From Sipunculus nudus (lineage: Eukaryota > Annelida > Sipuncula > Golfingiida > Sipunculidae), in NCBI GenBank assembly GCA_026874595.1, contig CM049317.1, forward strand, positions 36,174,901 through 36,238,900: 64,000 nt of DNA, in the 5' to 3' direction. The notes below the pieces were generated by a model. It made no database searches. It was not told the origin of the DNA and saw nothing but the letters and a program-made list of their open reading frames with translations. Position numbers and translations under genes: made by a program. Positions 30,161-41,878 of this stretch are shown piece by piece (the stretch's first letter is position 1; each line of letters opens with the position of its first letter).

Positions 30161-31409
30161 ACTTTTTCATCAGTGTCGGCATCATTGTAGCAAGTGTTTC
30201 CATTTATTTTACACACGTCTTTTAAGCTCATACGTCTCTGTTCATTCCGGTGTGAGATCTTTAGTTTTTTTCACGATGGGAACCCAAAATACTTTAACAC
30301 TGTCAAAATTTCGGGAGCGGCCGGAATTTTTTTCAGGGTTCTTTGTAATGATCTGCGCCCTTAAACTGGTTCTTTCTATCAATACGTTTGTGCGTCTTGC
30401 GCAGAATACGTAAAGCCGCTTCAAGAGGCAATATTAACCGGTACATTATGCTCTAGCCTCATTTTTAGTAATGATGAACAAAAGAGAATTAGTTTATTGT
30501 CTACACCCGCCACCAGCTCGTGACCCGTCTCCCAGCCGGCGTGTTCTTGGAATTTCGGCACCAACTGCCTGTTTTCAACATAATGTTTGCCTTTGTTATG
30601 TAAACAGGCATGTTTGACAATTTGTATATTACTTTGTTCGTAGAGATTTCGAGCAACCATGTCTGATGGAATATGAGGATCAGGCACATGTTTGTTTATT
30701 CTGTAGTGTTTGATACTTTTCATCAACGTTCTTTCAGCTAATATGTTTCTGTTCACTGCCTGAGAACAGATTTGATTCGCATCACCAAATTTTTTTTTGG
30801 CAATACTAATGAAAAATATTCATGACATGCCAATGTTTCGATCGGAGGCCGCCGCCGAGAAACAAAAAGCAACCGTATTCTTAACAGGAAATTTATTCAT
30901 TCAGAGGAACGTCGGAATCCACAAGCATGTAAGAGCCAGTAATACTGGCTTAGTGAGAAAGCAGAAGAAGCAGCGGCTTAAATAAATGGCGGCTATAAAT
31001 GAACATAGCTATAACAACATACACCGAAGACCTGAGCACTCTAAAAGATACTCCAGCATACGGTAGTAAATTACTTGGTGATTTGCTGTGAGGAGTAGCC
31101 GAATGGGGACCAACTTTACAAAGTGGGCTTATATTTGGCGTATGACACATTTTTTTTTACTGTGGCGCCATCCACGTATTCACCCGCGTGGTTTTCTTTT
31201 CCGTCTGCTATGTCTGCTTGGTATCATACAACTTTGTCCGCTGGTATTTTTAGCAATATTGATCAAGCAAACCTTAGTACCTGTCACAGGTTTATATTTA
31301 TACTGGGTTAACGGCACCACATAATTGAGTGTATGTTCTTTTTGGAAAGAAAAATAAAAGTATGAAAACGGACAGAATTGGGATGTATTAAGATATTTTA
31401 AAAAATCCC

Positions 31410-31481
31410 TGGAGATGCCGTGGATTGAACCCGGGGCCTCACACATGCGAAGCGTGCGCTCTACCACTGAGCTACATCCCC
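31410..31481 (-). tRNA. tRNA-Ala(CGC), T-stem mismatch
   Basis: U14 copy, C62A. Confidence 0.87.
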
Positions 31482-31724
31482 ACCTACTTAGCATTGCAAA
31501 TGACACTTTCACCTTGAATTTGAATGTTCCGTTTCCAAAACATAAATACGAATCTAGTATATATTTAACAGGAGTGTTGCGTAATTCATGATCCAGAACG
31601 GATATTTTCTGGCGTACATAAATTCTCATCGTTTTTATCTTACTGGCGTGACACTAAGCAGGTTGTATTGGCCAAAAAATGGGATTTTCATGGAAGGCGG
31701 AGAGAATAACAAATCAAAAGAACA

Positions 31725-31797
31725 TGGAGATGCCGGGGATTGAACCCGGGGCCTCACACATGCAAAGCGTGCGCTCTACCACTGAGCTACAGTACCC
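31725..31797 (-). tRNA. tRNA-Ala(TGC), damaged acceptor (GGGTACTG)
   Basis: U14 copy, 73 nt. The 5' end reads GGGTAC before TGTAGC where GGGGA is normal, so about three of the seven acceptor pairs are lost. The lesion lies at the junction with the Ser gene. Promoter boxes are intact. Confidence 0.68.
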
Positions 31798-31802
31798 AGG
31801 AA

Positions 31803-31884
31803 CGACGAGGATGGGATTCGAACCCACGCGGGCAGAGCCCATTGGATTAGCAGTCCAACGCCTTAACCACTCGGCCACCTCGTC
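31803..31884 (-). tRNA. tRNA-Ser(GCT)
   Basis: U14 copy, intact. Confidence 0.97.
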
Positions 31885-31993
31885 AGATATTTGCCCAGTG
31901 GTTAGTGAACAAACAGTGATGCCAAATAAAACGACTGGTGTAAGATTTGTAAATCAATGCCTCTATTGGATCCCATATTACTGGTAAACGTAA

Positions 31994-32083
31994 CCCGTGA
32001 TAGCTCAGCTGGTAGAGCGGAGGACTGTAGTGGCGACATGGGCAGCTATCCTTAGGTCACCGGTTCGATTCCGGTTCGCGGGA
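31994..32083 (+). tRNA. tRNA-Tyr(GTA) with intron
   Basis: U14 copy, intact; upstream GGTGTAAG variant shared with U17, U19 and U24. Confidence 0.97.
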
Positions 32084-33329
32084 ACTTTTTCATCAGTGTC
32101 GGCATCATTGTAGCAAGTGTTTCCATTTATTTTACACACGTCTTTTAAGCTCATACGTCTCTGTTCATTCCGGTGTGAGATCTTCAGTTTTTTTCATGAT
32201 GGGAACCCAAAATACTTTAACAATGTCAAAATTTCGGGAGCGGCCGGCATTTTTTTCAGGGTTCTTTGTAATTATCTGCGCCCTTAAGCTGGTTCTTTCT
32301 ATCAATACGTTTGTGCGTCTTGCTCAGAAAACGTAAAGCCGCTTCAAGAGGCAATATTAACCGGTACATTATGCTCTAGCCCCATTTTTAGTAATGATGA
32401 ACAAAAGAGAATTAGTTTATTGTCTACACCCGCCACCCGCTCGTGACCCGTCTCACAGCCGGCGTGTTCTTGGAATTTCGGCGCCAACTGCCTGTTTTCA
32501 ACATAATGTTTGCCTTTGTTATGTAAACAGGCATGTTTGACAATTTGTATATTACTTTGTTCGTAGAGATTTCGAGCAACCATGTCTGATGGAATATGAG
32601 GATCAGGCACATGTTTGTTTATTCTGTAGTGTTTGATACTTTTCATCAACGTTCTTTCAGCTAATATGTTTCTGTTCACTGCCTGAGAACAGATTTGATT
32701 CGCATCACCAAATTTTTTTTGGCAATACTAATGAAAAATATTCATGACATGCCAATGTTTCGATCGGAGACCGCCGCCGAGAAACAAAAAGCAACCGTAT
32801 TCTTAACAGGAAATTTATTCATTCAGAGGAACGTCGGAATCCACAAGCATGTAAGAGCCAGTAATACTGGCTTAGTGAGAAAGCAGAAGAAGCAGCGGCT
32901 TAAATAAATAGCGGCTATAAATGAACATAGCTATAACAACATACACCGAAGACCTGAGCACTCTAAAAGATACTCCAGCTGACGGTAGTAAATTACTTAG
33001 TGATTTGCTGTGAGGAGTAGCCGAATGGGGACCAACTTTACAAAGTGGGCTTATATTTGGCGTATGACACATTTTTTTACTGTGGCGCCATCCACGTATT
33101 CACCCGCGTGGTTTTCTTTTCCGTCTGCTATGTCTGCTTGGTATCATACAACTTTATCCGCTGGTATTTTTAGCAATATTGATCAAGCAAACCTTAGTAC
33201 CTGTCACAGGTTTATATTTATACTGGGTTAACGGCACCACATAATTGAGTGCGTGTTCTTTTTGGAAAGAAAAATAAAAGTATGAAAACTGACAGAATTG
33301 GGATATATTAAGATATTTAAAAAAATCGC

Positions 33330-33401
33330 TGGAGATGCCGGGGATTGAACCCGGGGCCTCACACATGCGAAGCGTGCGCTCTACCACTGAGCTACATCCC
33401 C
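33330..33401 (-). tRNA. tRNA-Ala(CGC)
   Basis: U15 copy, intact. Confidence 0.97.
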
Positions 33402-33643
33402 ACCTACTTAGCATTGCAAATGACACTTTCACCTTGAATTCAAATGTTCCGTTTCCAAAACATAAATACGAATCTAGTATATATATAACAGGAGTGTTGC
33501 GTAATTCATGATCCAGAACGGATATTTTCTGGCGTACAAACATTCTCATCGTTTTTATCTTACTGGCGTGACACTTAGCAGGTTGTATTGGCCAAAAAAT
33601 GGGATTTTCATGGAAGCGGAGAGAATAACAAATCAAAAGAACA

Positions 33644-33715
33644 TGGAGATGCCGGGGATTGAACCCGGGGCCTCACACATGCAAAGCGTGCGCTCTACCA
33701 CTGAGCTACATCCCC
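33644..33715 (-). tRNA. tRNA-Ala(TGC)
   Basis: U15 copy, intact. Confidence 0.97.
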
Positions 33716-33720
33716 AGGAA

Positions 33721-33801
33721 CGACGAGGATGGTTTCGAACCCACGCGGGCAGAGCCCATTGGATTAGCAGTCCAACGCCTTAACCACTCGGCCACCTCGT
33801 C
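33721..33801 (-). tRNA. tRNA-Ser(GCT), 1-nt T-arm deletion
   Basis: U15 copy, 81 nt. One base is missing and one changed on the 3' side of the T-arm (plus strand GGTTTCGAA for GGGATTCGAA), which shortens the T-stem. Confidence 0.75.
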
Positions 33802-33910
33802 AGATATTTGCCCAGTGGTTAGTGAACAAACAGTGATGCCAAATAAAACGACTGGTTTAAGATTTGTAAATCAATGCCTCTATTGGATCCCATATTACTG
33901 GTAAACGTAA

Positions 33911-34000
33911 CCCGTGATAGCTCAGCTGGTAGAGCGGAGGACTGTAGTGGCGACATGGGCAGCTATCCTTAGGTCACCGGTTCGATTCCGGTTCGCGGGA
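33911..34000 (+). tRNA. tRNA-Tyr(GTA) with intron
   Basis: U15 copy, intact. Confidence 0.97.
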
Positions 34001-35246
34001 ACTTTTTCATCAGTGTCGGCATCATTGTAGCAAGTGTTTCCATTTATTTTACACACGTCTTTTAAGCTCATACGTCTCTGTTCATTCCGGTGTGAGATCT
34101 TTAGTTTTTTTCACGATGGGAACCCAAAATACTTTAACACTGTCAAAATTTCGGGAGCGGCCGGAATTTTTTTCAGGGTTCTTTGTAATGATCTGCGCCC
34201 TTAAACTGGTTCTTTCTATCAATACGTTTGTGCGTCTTGCTCAGAAAACGTAAAGCCGCTTCAAGAGGCAATATTAACCGGTACATTATGCTCTAGCTCC
34301 ATTTTTAGTAATGATGAACAAAAGAGAATTAGTTTATTGTCTACACCCGCCACCCGCTCGTGACCCGTCTCTCAGCCGGCGTGTTCTTGGAATTTCGGCG
34401 CCAACTGCCTGTTTTCAACATAATGTTTGCCTTTGTTATGTAAACAGGCATGTTTGACAATTTGTATATTACTTTGTTCGTAGAGATTTCGAGCAACCAT
34501 GTCTGATGGAATATGAGGATCAGGCACATGTTTGTTTATTCTGTAGTGTTTGATACTTTTCATCAACGTTCTTTCAGCTAATATGTTTCTGTTCACTGCC
34601 TGAGAACAGATTTGATTCGCATCACCAAATTTTTTTTGGCAATACTAATGAAAAATATTCATGACATGCCAATGTTTCGATCGGAGGCCGCCGCCGAGAA
34701 ACAAAAAGCAACCGTATTCTTAACAGGAAATTTATTCATTCAGAGGAACGTCGGAATCCACAAGCATGTAAGAGCCAGTAATACTGGCTTAGTGGGAAAG
34801 CAGAAGAAGCAGCGGCTTAAATAAATAGCGGCTATAAATGAACATAGCTATAACAACATACACCGAAGACCTGAGCACTCTAAAAGATACTCCAGCTGAC
34901 GGTAGTAAATTACTTAGTGATTTGCTGTGAGGAGTAGCCGAATGGGGACCAACTTTACAAAGTGGGCTTATATTTGGCGTATGACACATTTTTTTACTGT
35001 GGCGCCATCCACGTATTCACCCGCGTGGTTTTCTTTTCCGTCTGCTATGTCTGCTTGGTATCATACAACTTTATCCGCTGGTATTTTTAGCAATATTGAT
35101 CAAGCAAACCTTAGTACCTGTCACAGGTTTATATTTATACTGGGTTAACGGCACCACATAATTGAGTGCATGTTCTTTTTGGAAAGAAAAATAAAAGTAT
35201 GAAAACTGACAGAATTGGGATATATTAAGATATTTAAAAAAATCGC

Positions 35247-35318
35247 TGGAGATGCCGGGGATTGAACCCGGGGCCTCACACATGCGAAGCGTGCGCTCTA
35301 CCACTGAGCTACATCCCC
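35247..35318 (-). tRNA. tRNA-Ala(CGC)
   Basis: U16 copy, intact. Confidence 0.97.
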
Positions 35319-35561
35319 ACCTACTTAGCATTGCAAATGACACTTTCACCTTGAATTCAAATGTTCCGTTTCCAAAACATAAATACGAATCTAGTATATA
35401 TTTAACAGGAGTGTTGCGTAATTCATGATCCAGAACGGATATTTTCTGGCGTACATACATTCTCATCGATTTTATCTTACTGGCGTGACACTAAGCAGGT
35501 TGTATTGGCCAAAAAATGGGATTTTCATGGAAGGCGGAGAGAATAACAAATCAAAAGAACA

Positions 35562-35633
35562 TGGAGATGCCGGGGATTGAACCCGGGGCCTCACACATGC
35601 AAAGCGTGCGCTCTACCACTGAGCTACATCCCC
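35562..35633 (-). tRNA. tRNA-Ala(TGC)
   Basis: U16 copy, intact. Confidence 0.97.
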
Positions 35634-35638
35634 AGGAA

Positions 35639-35720
35639 CGACGAGGATGGGATTCGAACCCACGCGGGCAGAGCCCATTGGATTAGCAGTCCAACGCCTT
35701 AACCACTCGGCCACCTCGTC
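35639..35720 (-). tRNA. tRNA-Ser(GCT)
   Basis: U16 copy, intact. Confidence 0.97.
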
Positions 35721-35829
35721 AGATGTTTGCCCAGTGGTTAGTGAACAAACAGTGATGCCAAATAAAACGACTGGTTTAAGATTTGTAAATCAATGCCTCT
35801 ATTGGATCCCATATTACTGGTAAACGTAA

Positions 35830-35919
35830 CCCGTGATAGCTCAGCTGGTAGAGCGGAGGACTGTAGTGGCGACATGGGCAGCTATCCTTAGGTCACCGGT
35901 TCGATTCCGGTTCGCGGGA
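35830..35919 (+). tRNA. tRNA-Tyr(GTA) with intron
   Basis: U16 copy, intact. Confidence 0.97.
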
Positions 35920-37168
35920 ACTTTTTCATCAGTGTCGGCATCATTGTAGCAAGTGTTTCCATTTATTTTACACACGTCTTTTAAGCTCATACGTCTCTGT
36001 TCATTCCGGTGTGAGATCTTTAGTTTTTTTCACGATGGGAACCCAAAATACTTTAACACTGTCAAAATTTCGGGAGCGGCCGGAATTTTTTTCAGGGTTC
36101 TTTGTAATGATCTGCGCCCTTAAACTGGTTCTTTCTATCAATACGTTTGTGCGTCTTGCGCAGAATACGTAAAGCCGCTTCAAGAGGCAATATTAACCGG
36201 TACATTATGCTCTAGCCTCATTTTTAGTAATGATGAACAAAAGAGAATTAGTTTATTGTCTACACCCGCCACCAGCTCGTGACCCGTCTCCCAGCCGGCG
36301 TGTTCTTGGAATTTCGGCACCAACTGCCTGTTTTCAACATAATGTTTGCCTTTGTTATGTAAACAGGCATGTTTGACAATTTGTATATTACTTTGTTCGT
36401 AGAGATTTCGAGCAACCATGTCTGATGGAATATGAGGATCAGGCACATGTTTGTTTATTCTGTAGTGTTTGATACTTTTCATCAACGTTCTTTCAGCTAA
36501 TATGTTTCTGTTCACTGCCTGAGAACAGATTTGATTCGCATCACCAAATTTTTTTTTGGCAATACTAATGAAAAATATTCATGACATGCCAATGTTTCGA
36601 TCGGAGGCCGCCGCCGAGAAACAAAAAGCATCCGTATTCTTAACAGGAAATTTATTCATTCAGAGGAACGTCGGAATCCACAAGCATGTAAGAGCCAGTA
36701 ATACTGGCTTAGTGAGAAAGCAGAAGAAGCAGCGGCTTAAATAAATGGCGGCTATAAATGAACATAGCTATAACAACATACACCGAAGACCTGAGCACTC
36801 TAAAAGATACTCCAGCATACGGTAGTAAATTACTTAGTGATTTGCTGTGAGGAGTAGCCGAATGGGGACCAACTTTACAAAGTGGGCTTATATTTGGCGT
36901 ATGACACATTTTTTTTTACTGTGGCGCCATCCACGTATTCACCCGCGTGGTTTTCTTTTCCGTCTGCTATGTCTGCTTGGTATCATACAACTTTGTCCGC
37001 TGGTATTTTTAGCAATATTGATCAAGCAAACCTTAGTACCTGTCACAGGTTTATATTTATACTGGGTTAACGGCACCACATAATTGAGTGTATGTTCTTT
37101 TTGGAAAGAAAAATAAAAGTATGAAAACGGACAGAATTGGGATGTATTAAGATATTTTAAAAAATCCC

Positions 37169-37240
37169 TGGAGATGCCGTGGATTGAACCCGGGGCCTCA
37201 CACATGCGAAGCGTGCGCTCTACCACTGAGCTACATCCCC
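37169..37240 (-). tRNA. tRNA-Ala(CGC), T-stem mismatch
   Basis: U17 copy, C62A. Confidence 0.87.
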
Positions 37241-37483
37241 ACCTACTTAGCATTGCAAATGACACTTTCACCTTGAATTTGAATGTTCCGTTTCCAAAAC
37301 ATAAATACGAATCTAGTATATATTTAACAGGAGTGTTGCGTAATTCATGATCCAGAACGGATATTTTCTGGCGTACATAAATTCTCATCGTTTTTATCTT
37401 ACTGGCGTGACACTAAGCAGGTTGTATTGGCCAAAAAATGGGATTTTCATGGAAGGCGGAGAGAATAACAAATCAAAAGAACA

Positions 37484-37556
37484 TGGAGATGCCGGGGATT
37501 GAACCCGGGGCCTCACACATGCAAAGCGTGCGCTCTACCACTGAGCTACAGTACCC
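37484..37556 (-). tRNA. tRNA-Ala(TGC), damaged acceptor (GGGTACTG)
   Basis: U17 copy with the same acceptor lesion as 31725-31797. Confidence 0.68.
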
Positions 37557-37561
37557 AGGAA

Positions 37562-37643
37562 CGACGAGGATGGGATTCGAACCCACGCGGGCAGAGCCCA
37601 TTGGATTAGCAGTCCAACGCCTTAACCACTCGGCCACCTCGTC
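37562..37643 (-). tRNA. tRNA-Ser(GCT)
   Basis: U17 copy, intact. Confidence 0.97.
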
Positions 37644-37752
37644 AGATATTTGCCCAGTGGTTAGTGAACAAACAGTGATGCCAAATAAAACGACTGGTGT
37701 AAGATTTGTAAATCAATGCCTCTATTGGATCCCATATTACTGGTAAACGTAA

Positions 37753-37842
37753 CCCGTGATAGCTCAGCTGGTAGAGCGGAGGACTGTAGTGGCGACATGG
37801 GCAGCTATCCTTAGGTCACCGGTTCGATTCCGGTTCGCGGGA
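37753..37842 (+). tRNA. tRNA-Tyr(GTA) with intron
   Basis: U17 copy, intact. Confidence 0.97.
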
Positions 37843-39088
37843 ACTTTTTCATCAGTGTCGGCATCATTGTAGCAAGTGTTTCCATTTATTTTACACACGT
37901 CTTTTAAGCTCATACGTCTCTGTTCATTCCGGTGTGAGATCTTCAGTTTTTTTCATGATGGGAACCCAAAATACTTTAACAATGTCAAAATTTCGGGAGC
38001 GGCCGGCATTTTTTTCAGGGTTCTTTGTAATTATCTGCGCCCTTAAGCTGGTTCTTTCTATCAATACGTTTGTGCGTCTTGCTCAGAAAACGTAAAGCCG
38101 CTTCAAGAGGCAATATTAACCGGTACATTATGCTCTAGCCCCATTTTTAGTAATGATGAACAAAAGAGAATTAGTTTATTGTCTACACCCGCCACCCGCT
38201 CGTGACCCGTCTCACAGCCGGCGTGTTCTTGGAATTTCGGCGCCAACTGCCTGTTTTCAACATAATGTTTGCCTTTGTTATGTAAACAGGCATGTTTGAC
38301 AATTTGTATATTACTTTGTTCGTAGAGATTTCGAGCAACCATGTCTGATGGAATATGAGGATCAGGCACATGTTTGTTTATTCTGTAGTGTTTGATACTT
38401 TTCATCAACGTTCTTTCAGCTAATATGTTTCTGTTCACTGCCTGAGAACAGATTTGATTCGCATCACCAAATTTTTTTTGGCAATACTAATGAAAAATAT
38501 TCATGACATGCCAATGTTTCGATCGGAGACCGCCGCCGAGAAACAAAAAGCAACCGTATTCTTAACAGGAAATTTATTCATTCAGAGGAACGTCGGAATC
38601 CACAAGCATGTAAGAGCCAGTAATACTGGCTTAGTGAGAAAGCAGAAGAAGCAGCGGCTTAAATAAATAGCGGCTATAAATGAACATAGCTATAACAACA
38701 TACACCGAAGACCTGAGCACTCTAAAAGATACTCCAGCTGACGGTAGTAAATTTCTTAGTGATTTGCTGTGAGGAGTAGCCGAATGGGGACCAACTTTAC
38801 AAAGTGGGCTTATATTTGGCGTATGACACATTTTTTTACTGTGGCGCCATCCACGTATTCACCCGCGTGGTTTTCTTTTCCGTCTGCTATGTCTGCTTGG
38901 TATCATACAACTTTATCCGCTGGTATTTTTAGCAATATTGATCAAGCAAACCTTAGTACCTGTCACAGGTTTATATTTATACTGGGTTAACGGCACCACA
39001 TAATTGAGTGCATGTTCTTTTTGGAAAGAAAAATAAAAGTATGAAAACTGACAGAATTGGGATATATTAAGATATTTAAAAAAATCGC

Positions 39089-39160
39089 TGGAGGTGCCGG
39101 GGATTGAACCCGGGGCCTCACACATGCGAAGCGTGCGCTCTACCACTGAGCTACATCCCC
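39089..39160 (-). tRNA. tRNA-Ala(CGC), recombinant now linked to tRNA-Ser
   Basis: Carries anticodon CGC and the T7 terminator of Ala(CGC), but sits 5 nt after tRNA-Ser in the place of Ala(TGC). This makes a Ser-Ala(CGC) pair. T68 to C gives A5:C68. Confidence 0.87.
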
Positions 39161-39165
39161 AGGAA

Positions 39166-39247
39166 CGACGAGGATGGGATTCGAACCCACGCGGGCAGAG
39201 CCCATTGGATTAGCAGTCCAACGCCTTAACCACTCGGCCACCTCGTC
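39166..39247 (-). tRNA. tRNA-Ser(GCT)
   Basis: U18 copy, intact. Confidence 0.97.
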
Positions 39248-39356
39248 AGATATTTGCCCAGTGGTTAGTGAACAAACAGTGATGCCAAATAAAACGACTG
39301 GTTTAAGATTTGTAAATCAATGCCTCTATTGGATCCCATATTACTGGTAAACGTAA

Positions 39357-39446
39357 CCCGTGATAGCTCAGCTGGTAGAGCGGAGGACTGTAGTGGCGAC
39401 ATGGGCAGCTATCCTTAGGTCACCGGTTCGATTCCGGTTCGCGGGA
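39357..39446 (+). tRNA. tRNA-Tyr(GTA) with intron
   Basis: U18 copy, intact. Confidence 0.97.
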
Positions 39447-40692
39447 ACTTTTTCATCAGTGTCGGCATCATTGTAGCAAGTGTTTCCATTTATTTTACAC
39501 ACGTCTTTTAAGCTCATACGTCTCTGTTCATTCCGGTGTGAGATCTTTAGTTTTTTTCACGATGGGAACCCAAAATACTTTAACACTGTCAAAATTTCGG
39601 GAGCGGCCGGAATTTTTTTCAGGGTTCTTTGTAATGATCTGCGCCCTTAAACTGGTTCTTTCAATCAATACGTTTGTGCGTCTTGCTCAGAAAACGTAAA
39701 GCCGCTTCAAGAGGCAATATTAACCGGTACATTATGCTCTAGCTCCATTTTTAGTAATGATGAACAAAAGAGAATTAGTTTATTGTCTACACCCGCCACC
39801 CGCTCGTGACCCGTCTCTCAGCCGGCGTGTTCTTGGAATTTCGGCGCCAACTGCCTGTTTTCAACATAATGTTTGCCTTTGTTATGTAAACAGGCATGTT
39901 TGACAATTTGTATATTACTTTGTTCGTAGAGATTTCGAGCAACCATGTCTGATGGAATATGAGGATCAGGCACATGTTTGTTTATTCTGTAGTGTTTGAT
40001 ACTTTTCATCAACGTTCTTTCAGCTAATATGTTTCTGTTCACTGCCTGAGAACAGATTTGATTCGCATCACCAAATTTTTTTTGGCAATACTAATGAAAA
40101 ATATTCATGACATGCCAATGTTTCGATCGGAGGCCGCCGCCGAGAAACAAAAAGCAACCGTATTCTTAACAGGAAATTGATTCATTCAGAGGAACGTCGG
40201 AATCCACAAGCATGTAAGAGCCAGTAATACTGGCTTAGTGGGAAAGCAGAAGAAGCAGCGGCTTAAATAAATAGCGGCTATAAATGAACATAGCTATAAC
40301 AACATACACCGAAGACCTGAGCACTCTAAAAGATACTCCAGCTGACGGTAGTAAATTACTTAGTGATTTGCTGTGAGGAGTAGCCGAATGGGGACCAACT
40401 TTACAAAGTGGGCTTATATTTGGCGTATGACACATTTTTTTACTGTGGCGCCATCCACGTATTCACCCGCGTGGTTTTCTTTTCCGTCTGCTATGTCTGC
40501 TTGGTATCATACAACTTTATCCGCTGGTATTTTTAGCAATATTGATCAAGCAAACCTTAGTACCTGTCACAGGTTTATATTTATACTGGGTTAACGGCAC
40601 CACATAATTGAGTGCATGTTCTTTTTGGAAAGAAAAATAAAAGTATGAAAACTGACAGAATTGGGATGTATTAAGATATTTTAAAAAATCCC

Positions 40693-40759
40693 TGGAGATG
40701 CCGTGGATTGAACCCGGGGCCTCACACATGCGAAGCGTGCGCTCTACCACTGAGCTACA
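40693..40759 (-). pseudogene. tRNA-Ala(CGC), 5' acceptor strand missing
   Basis: The gene runs straight into the Ser gene: GCTACA is followed by ACGACGAGG. The first five or so bases of the tRNA and most of the 5-nt spacer are deleted, so the acceptor stem cannot form. It also has the C62A change of the U12/U14 group. A and B boxes remain. Confidence 0.85.
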
Positions 40760-40760
40760 A

Positions 40761-40842
40761 CGACGAGGATGGGATTCGAACCCACGCGGGCAGAGCCCAT
40801 TGGATTAGCAGTCCAACGCCTTAACCACTCGGCCACCTCGTC
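40761..40842 (-). tRNA. tRNA-Ser(GCT)
   Basis: U19 copy. The body is intact but its 3' trailer now runs into the truncated Ala remnant one base away. Confidence 0.95.
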
Positions 40843-40951
40843 AGATATTTGCCCAGTGGTTAGTGAACAAACAGTGATGCCAAATAAAACGACTGGTGTA
40901 AGATTTGTAAATCAATGCCTCTATTGGATCCCATATTACTGGTAAACGTAA

Positions 40952-41041
40952 CCCGTGATAGCTCAGCTGGTAGAGCGGAGGACTGTAGTGGCGACATGGG
41001 CAGCTGTCCTTAGGTCACCGGTTCGATTCCGGTTCGCGGGA
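40952..41041 (+). tRNA. tRNA-Tyr(GTA) with intron, A38G
   Basis: U19 copy. The base after the intron is G in place of A, at the 3' splice junction and anticodon-loop position 38. Confidence 0.9.
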
Positions 41042-41878
41042 ACTTTTTCATCAGTGTCGGCATCATTGTAGCAAGTGTTTCCATTTATTTTACACACGTC
41101 TTTTAAGCTCATACGTCTCTGTTCATTCCGGTGTGAGATCTTCAGTTTTTTTTCATGATGGGAACCCAAAATACTTTAACAATGTAAAAATTTCGGCAGC
41201 GGCCGGCATTTTTTTCAGGGTTCTTTGTAATGATCAACGCCCTTAAGCTGGTTCTTTCTATCAATACGTTTGTGCGTCTTGCTCAGAAAACGTAAAGCAG
41301 CTTCAAGAGGCAATATTAACCGGTACATTATGCTCTAGCCCCATTTTTAGTAATGATGAACAAAAGAGAATTAGTTTATTGTCTACACCCGCCACCCGCT
41401 CGTGACCCGTCTCACAGCCGGCGTGTTCTTGGAATTTCGGCGCCAACTGCCTGTTTTCAACATAATGTTTTCAATATATATATAACAACATACACCGAAG
41501 ACCTGAGCACTCTAAAAGATACTCCAGCTGACGGTAGTAAATTACTTAGTGATTTGCTGTGAGGAGTAGCCGAATGGGGACCAACTTTACAAAGTGGGCT
41601 TATATTTGGCGTATGACACATTTTTTTACTGTGGCGCCATCCACGTATTCACCCGCGTGGTTTTCTTTTCCGTCTGCTATGTCTGCTTGGTATCATACAA
41701 CTTTATCCGCTGGTATTTTTAGCAATATTGATCAAGCAAACCTTAGTACCTGTCACAGGTTTATATTTATACTGGGTTAACGGCACCACATAATTGAGTG
41801 CATGTTCTTTTTGGAAAGAAAAATAAAAGTATGAAAACTGACAGAATTGGGATATATTAAGATATTTAAAAAAATCGC

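Larger units (their letters stand above)
29488..31409. repeat. tDNA unit U13
   Basis: 1,922 bp. Private variants (CAGATGTTTG near 29962; TCTCCCAGCC and TTTCGGCACC near 30530-30560) recur 5,759 bp later in U16. Spacer 30161-31409. Confidence 0.95.
31410..33329. repeat. tDNA unit U14
   Basis: 1,920 bp; twin of U17 at +5,759 bp and closely related to U24. Spacer 32084-33329, with TCTCACAGCC near 32451. Confidence 0.95.
33330..35246. repeat. tDNA unit U15
   Basis: 1,917 bp, spacer 34001-35246. Confidence 0.95.
35247..37168. repeat. tDNA unit U16
   Basis: 1,922 bp; twin of U13. Spacer 35920-37168. Confidence 0.95.
37169..39088. repeat. tDNA unit U17
   Basis: 1,920 bp; twin of U14. Spacer 37843-39088. 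Confidence 0.95.
39089..40692. repeat. tDNA unit U18 (collapsed Ala pair)
   Basis: 1,604 bp. One Ala gene and the ~243-bp inter-Ala segment are missing, as in U4, but the surviving gene has the other anticodon. Spacer 39447-40692. Confidence 0.95.
40693..41878. repeat. tDNA unit U19 (shortest unit, multiple deletions)
   Basis: 1,186 bp. It lacks one Ala gene with the inter-Ala DNA, ~10 bp at the Ala/Ser junction, and ~410 bp of spacer. The spacer break (near 41470) falls in the loop of the long hairpin and is filled with TCAATATATATA. Confidence 0.95.

Noticed and set aside
31679-31987. Recurring ~60-150-codon frames across the tRNA genes and spacers on both strands
   Set aside because: They repeat only because the unit repeats, and they run through tRNA genes; the peptide run PGIEPGASHMQSVRSTTEL is the reverse complement of tRNA-Ala translated. 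Length and frame change with neutral indels between units.
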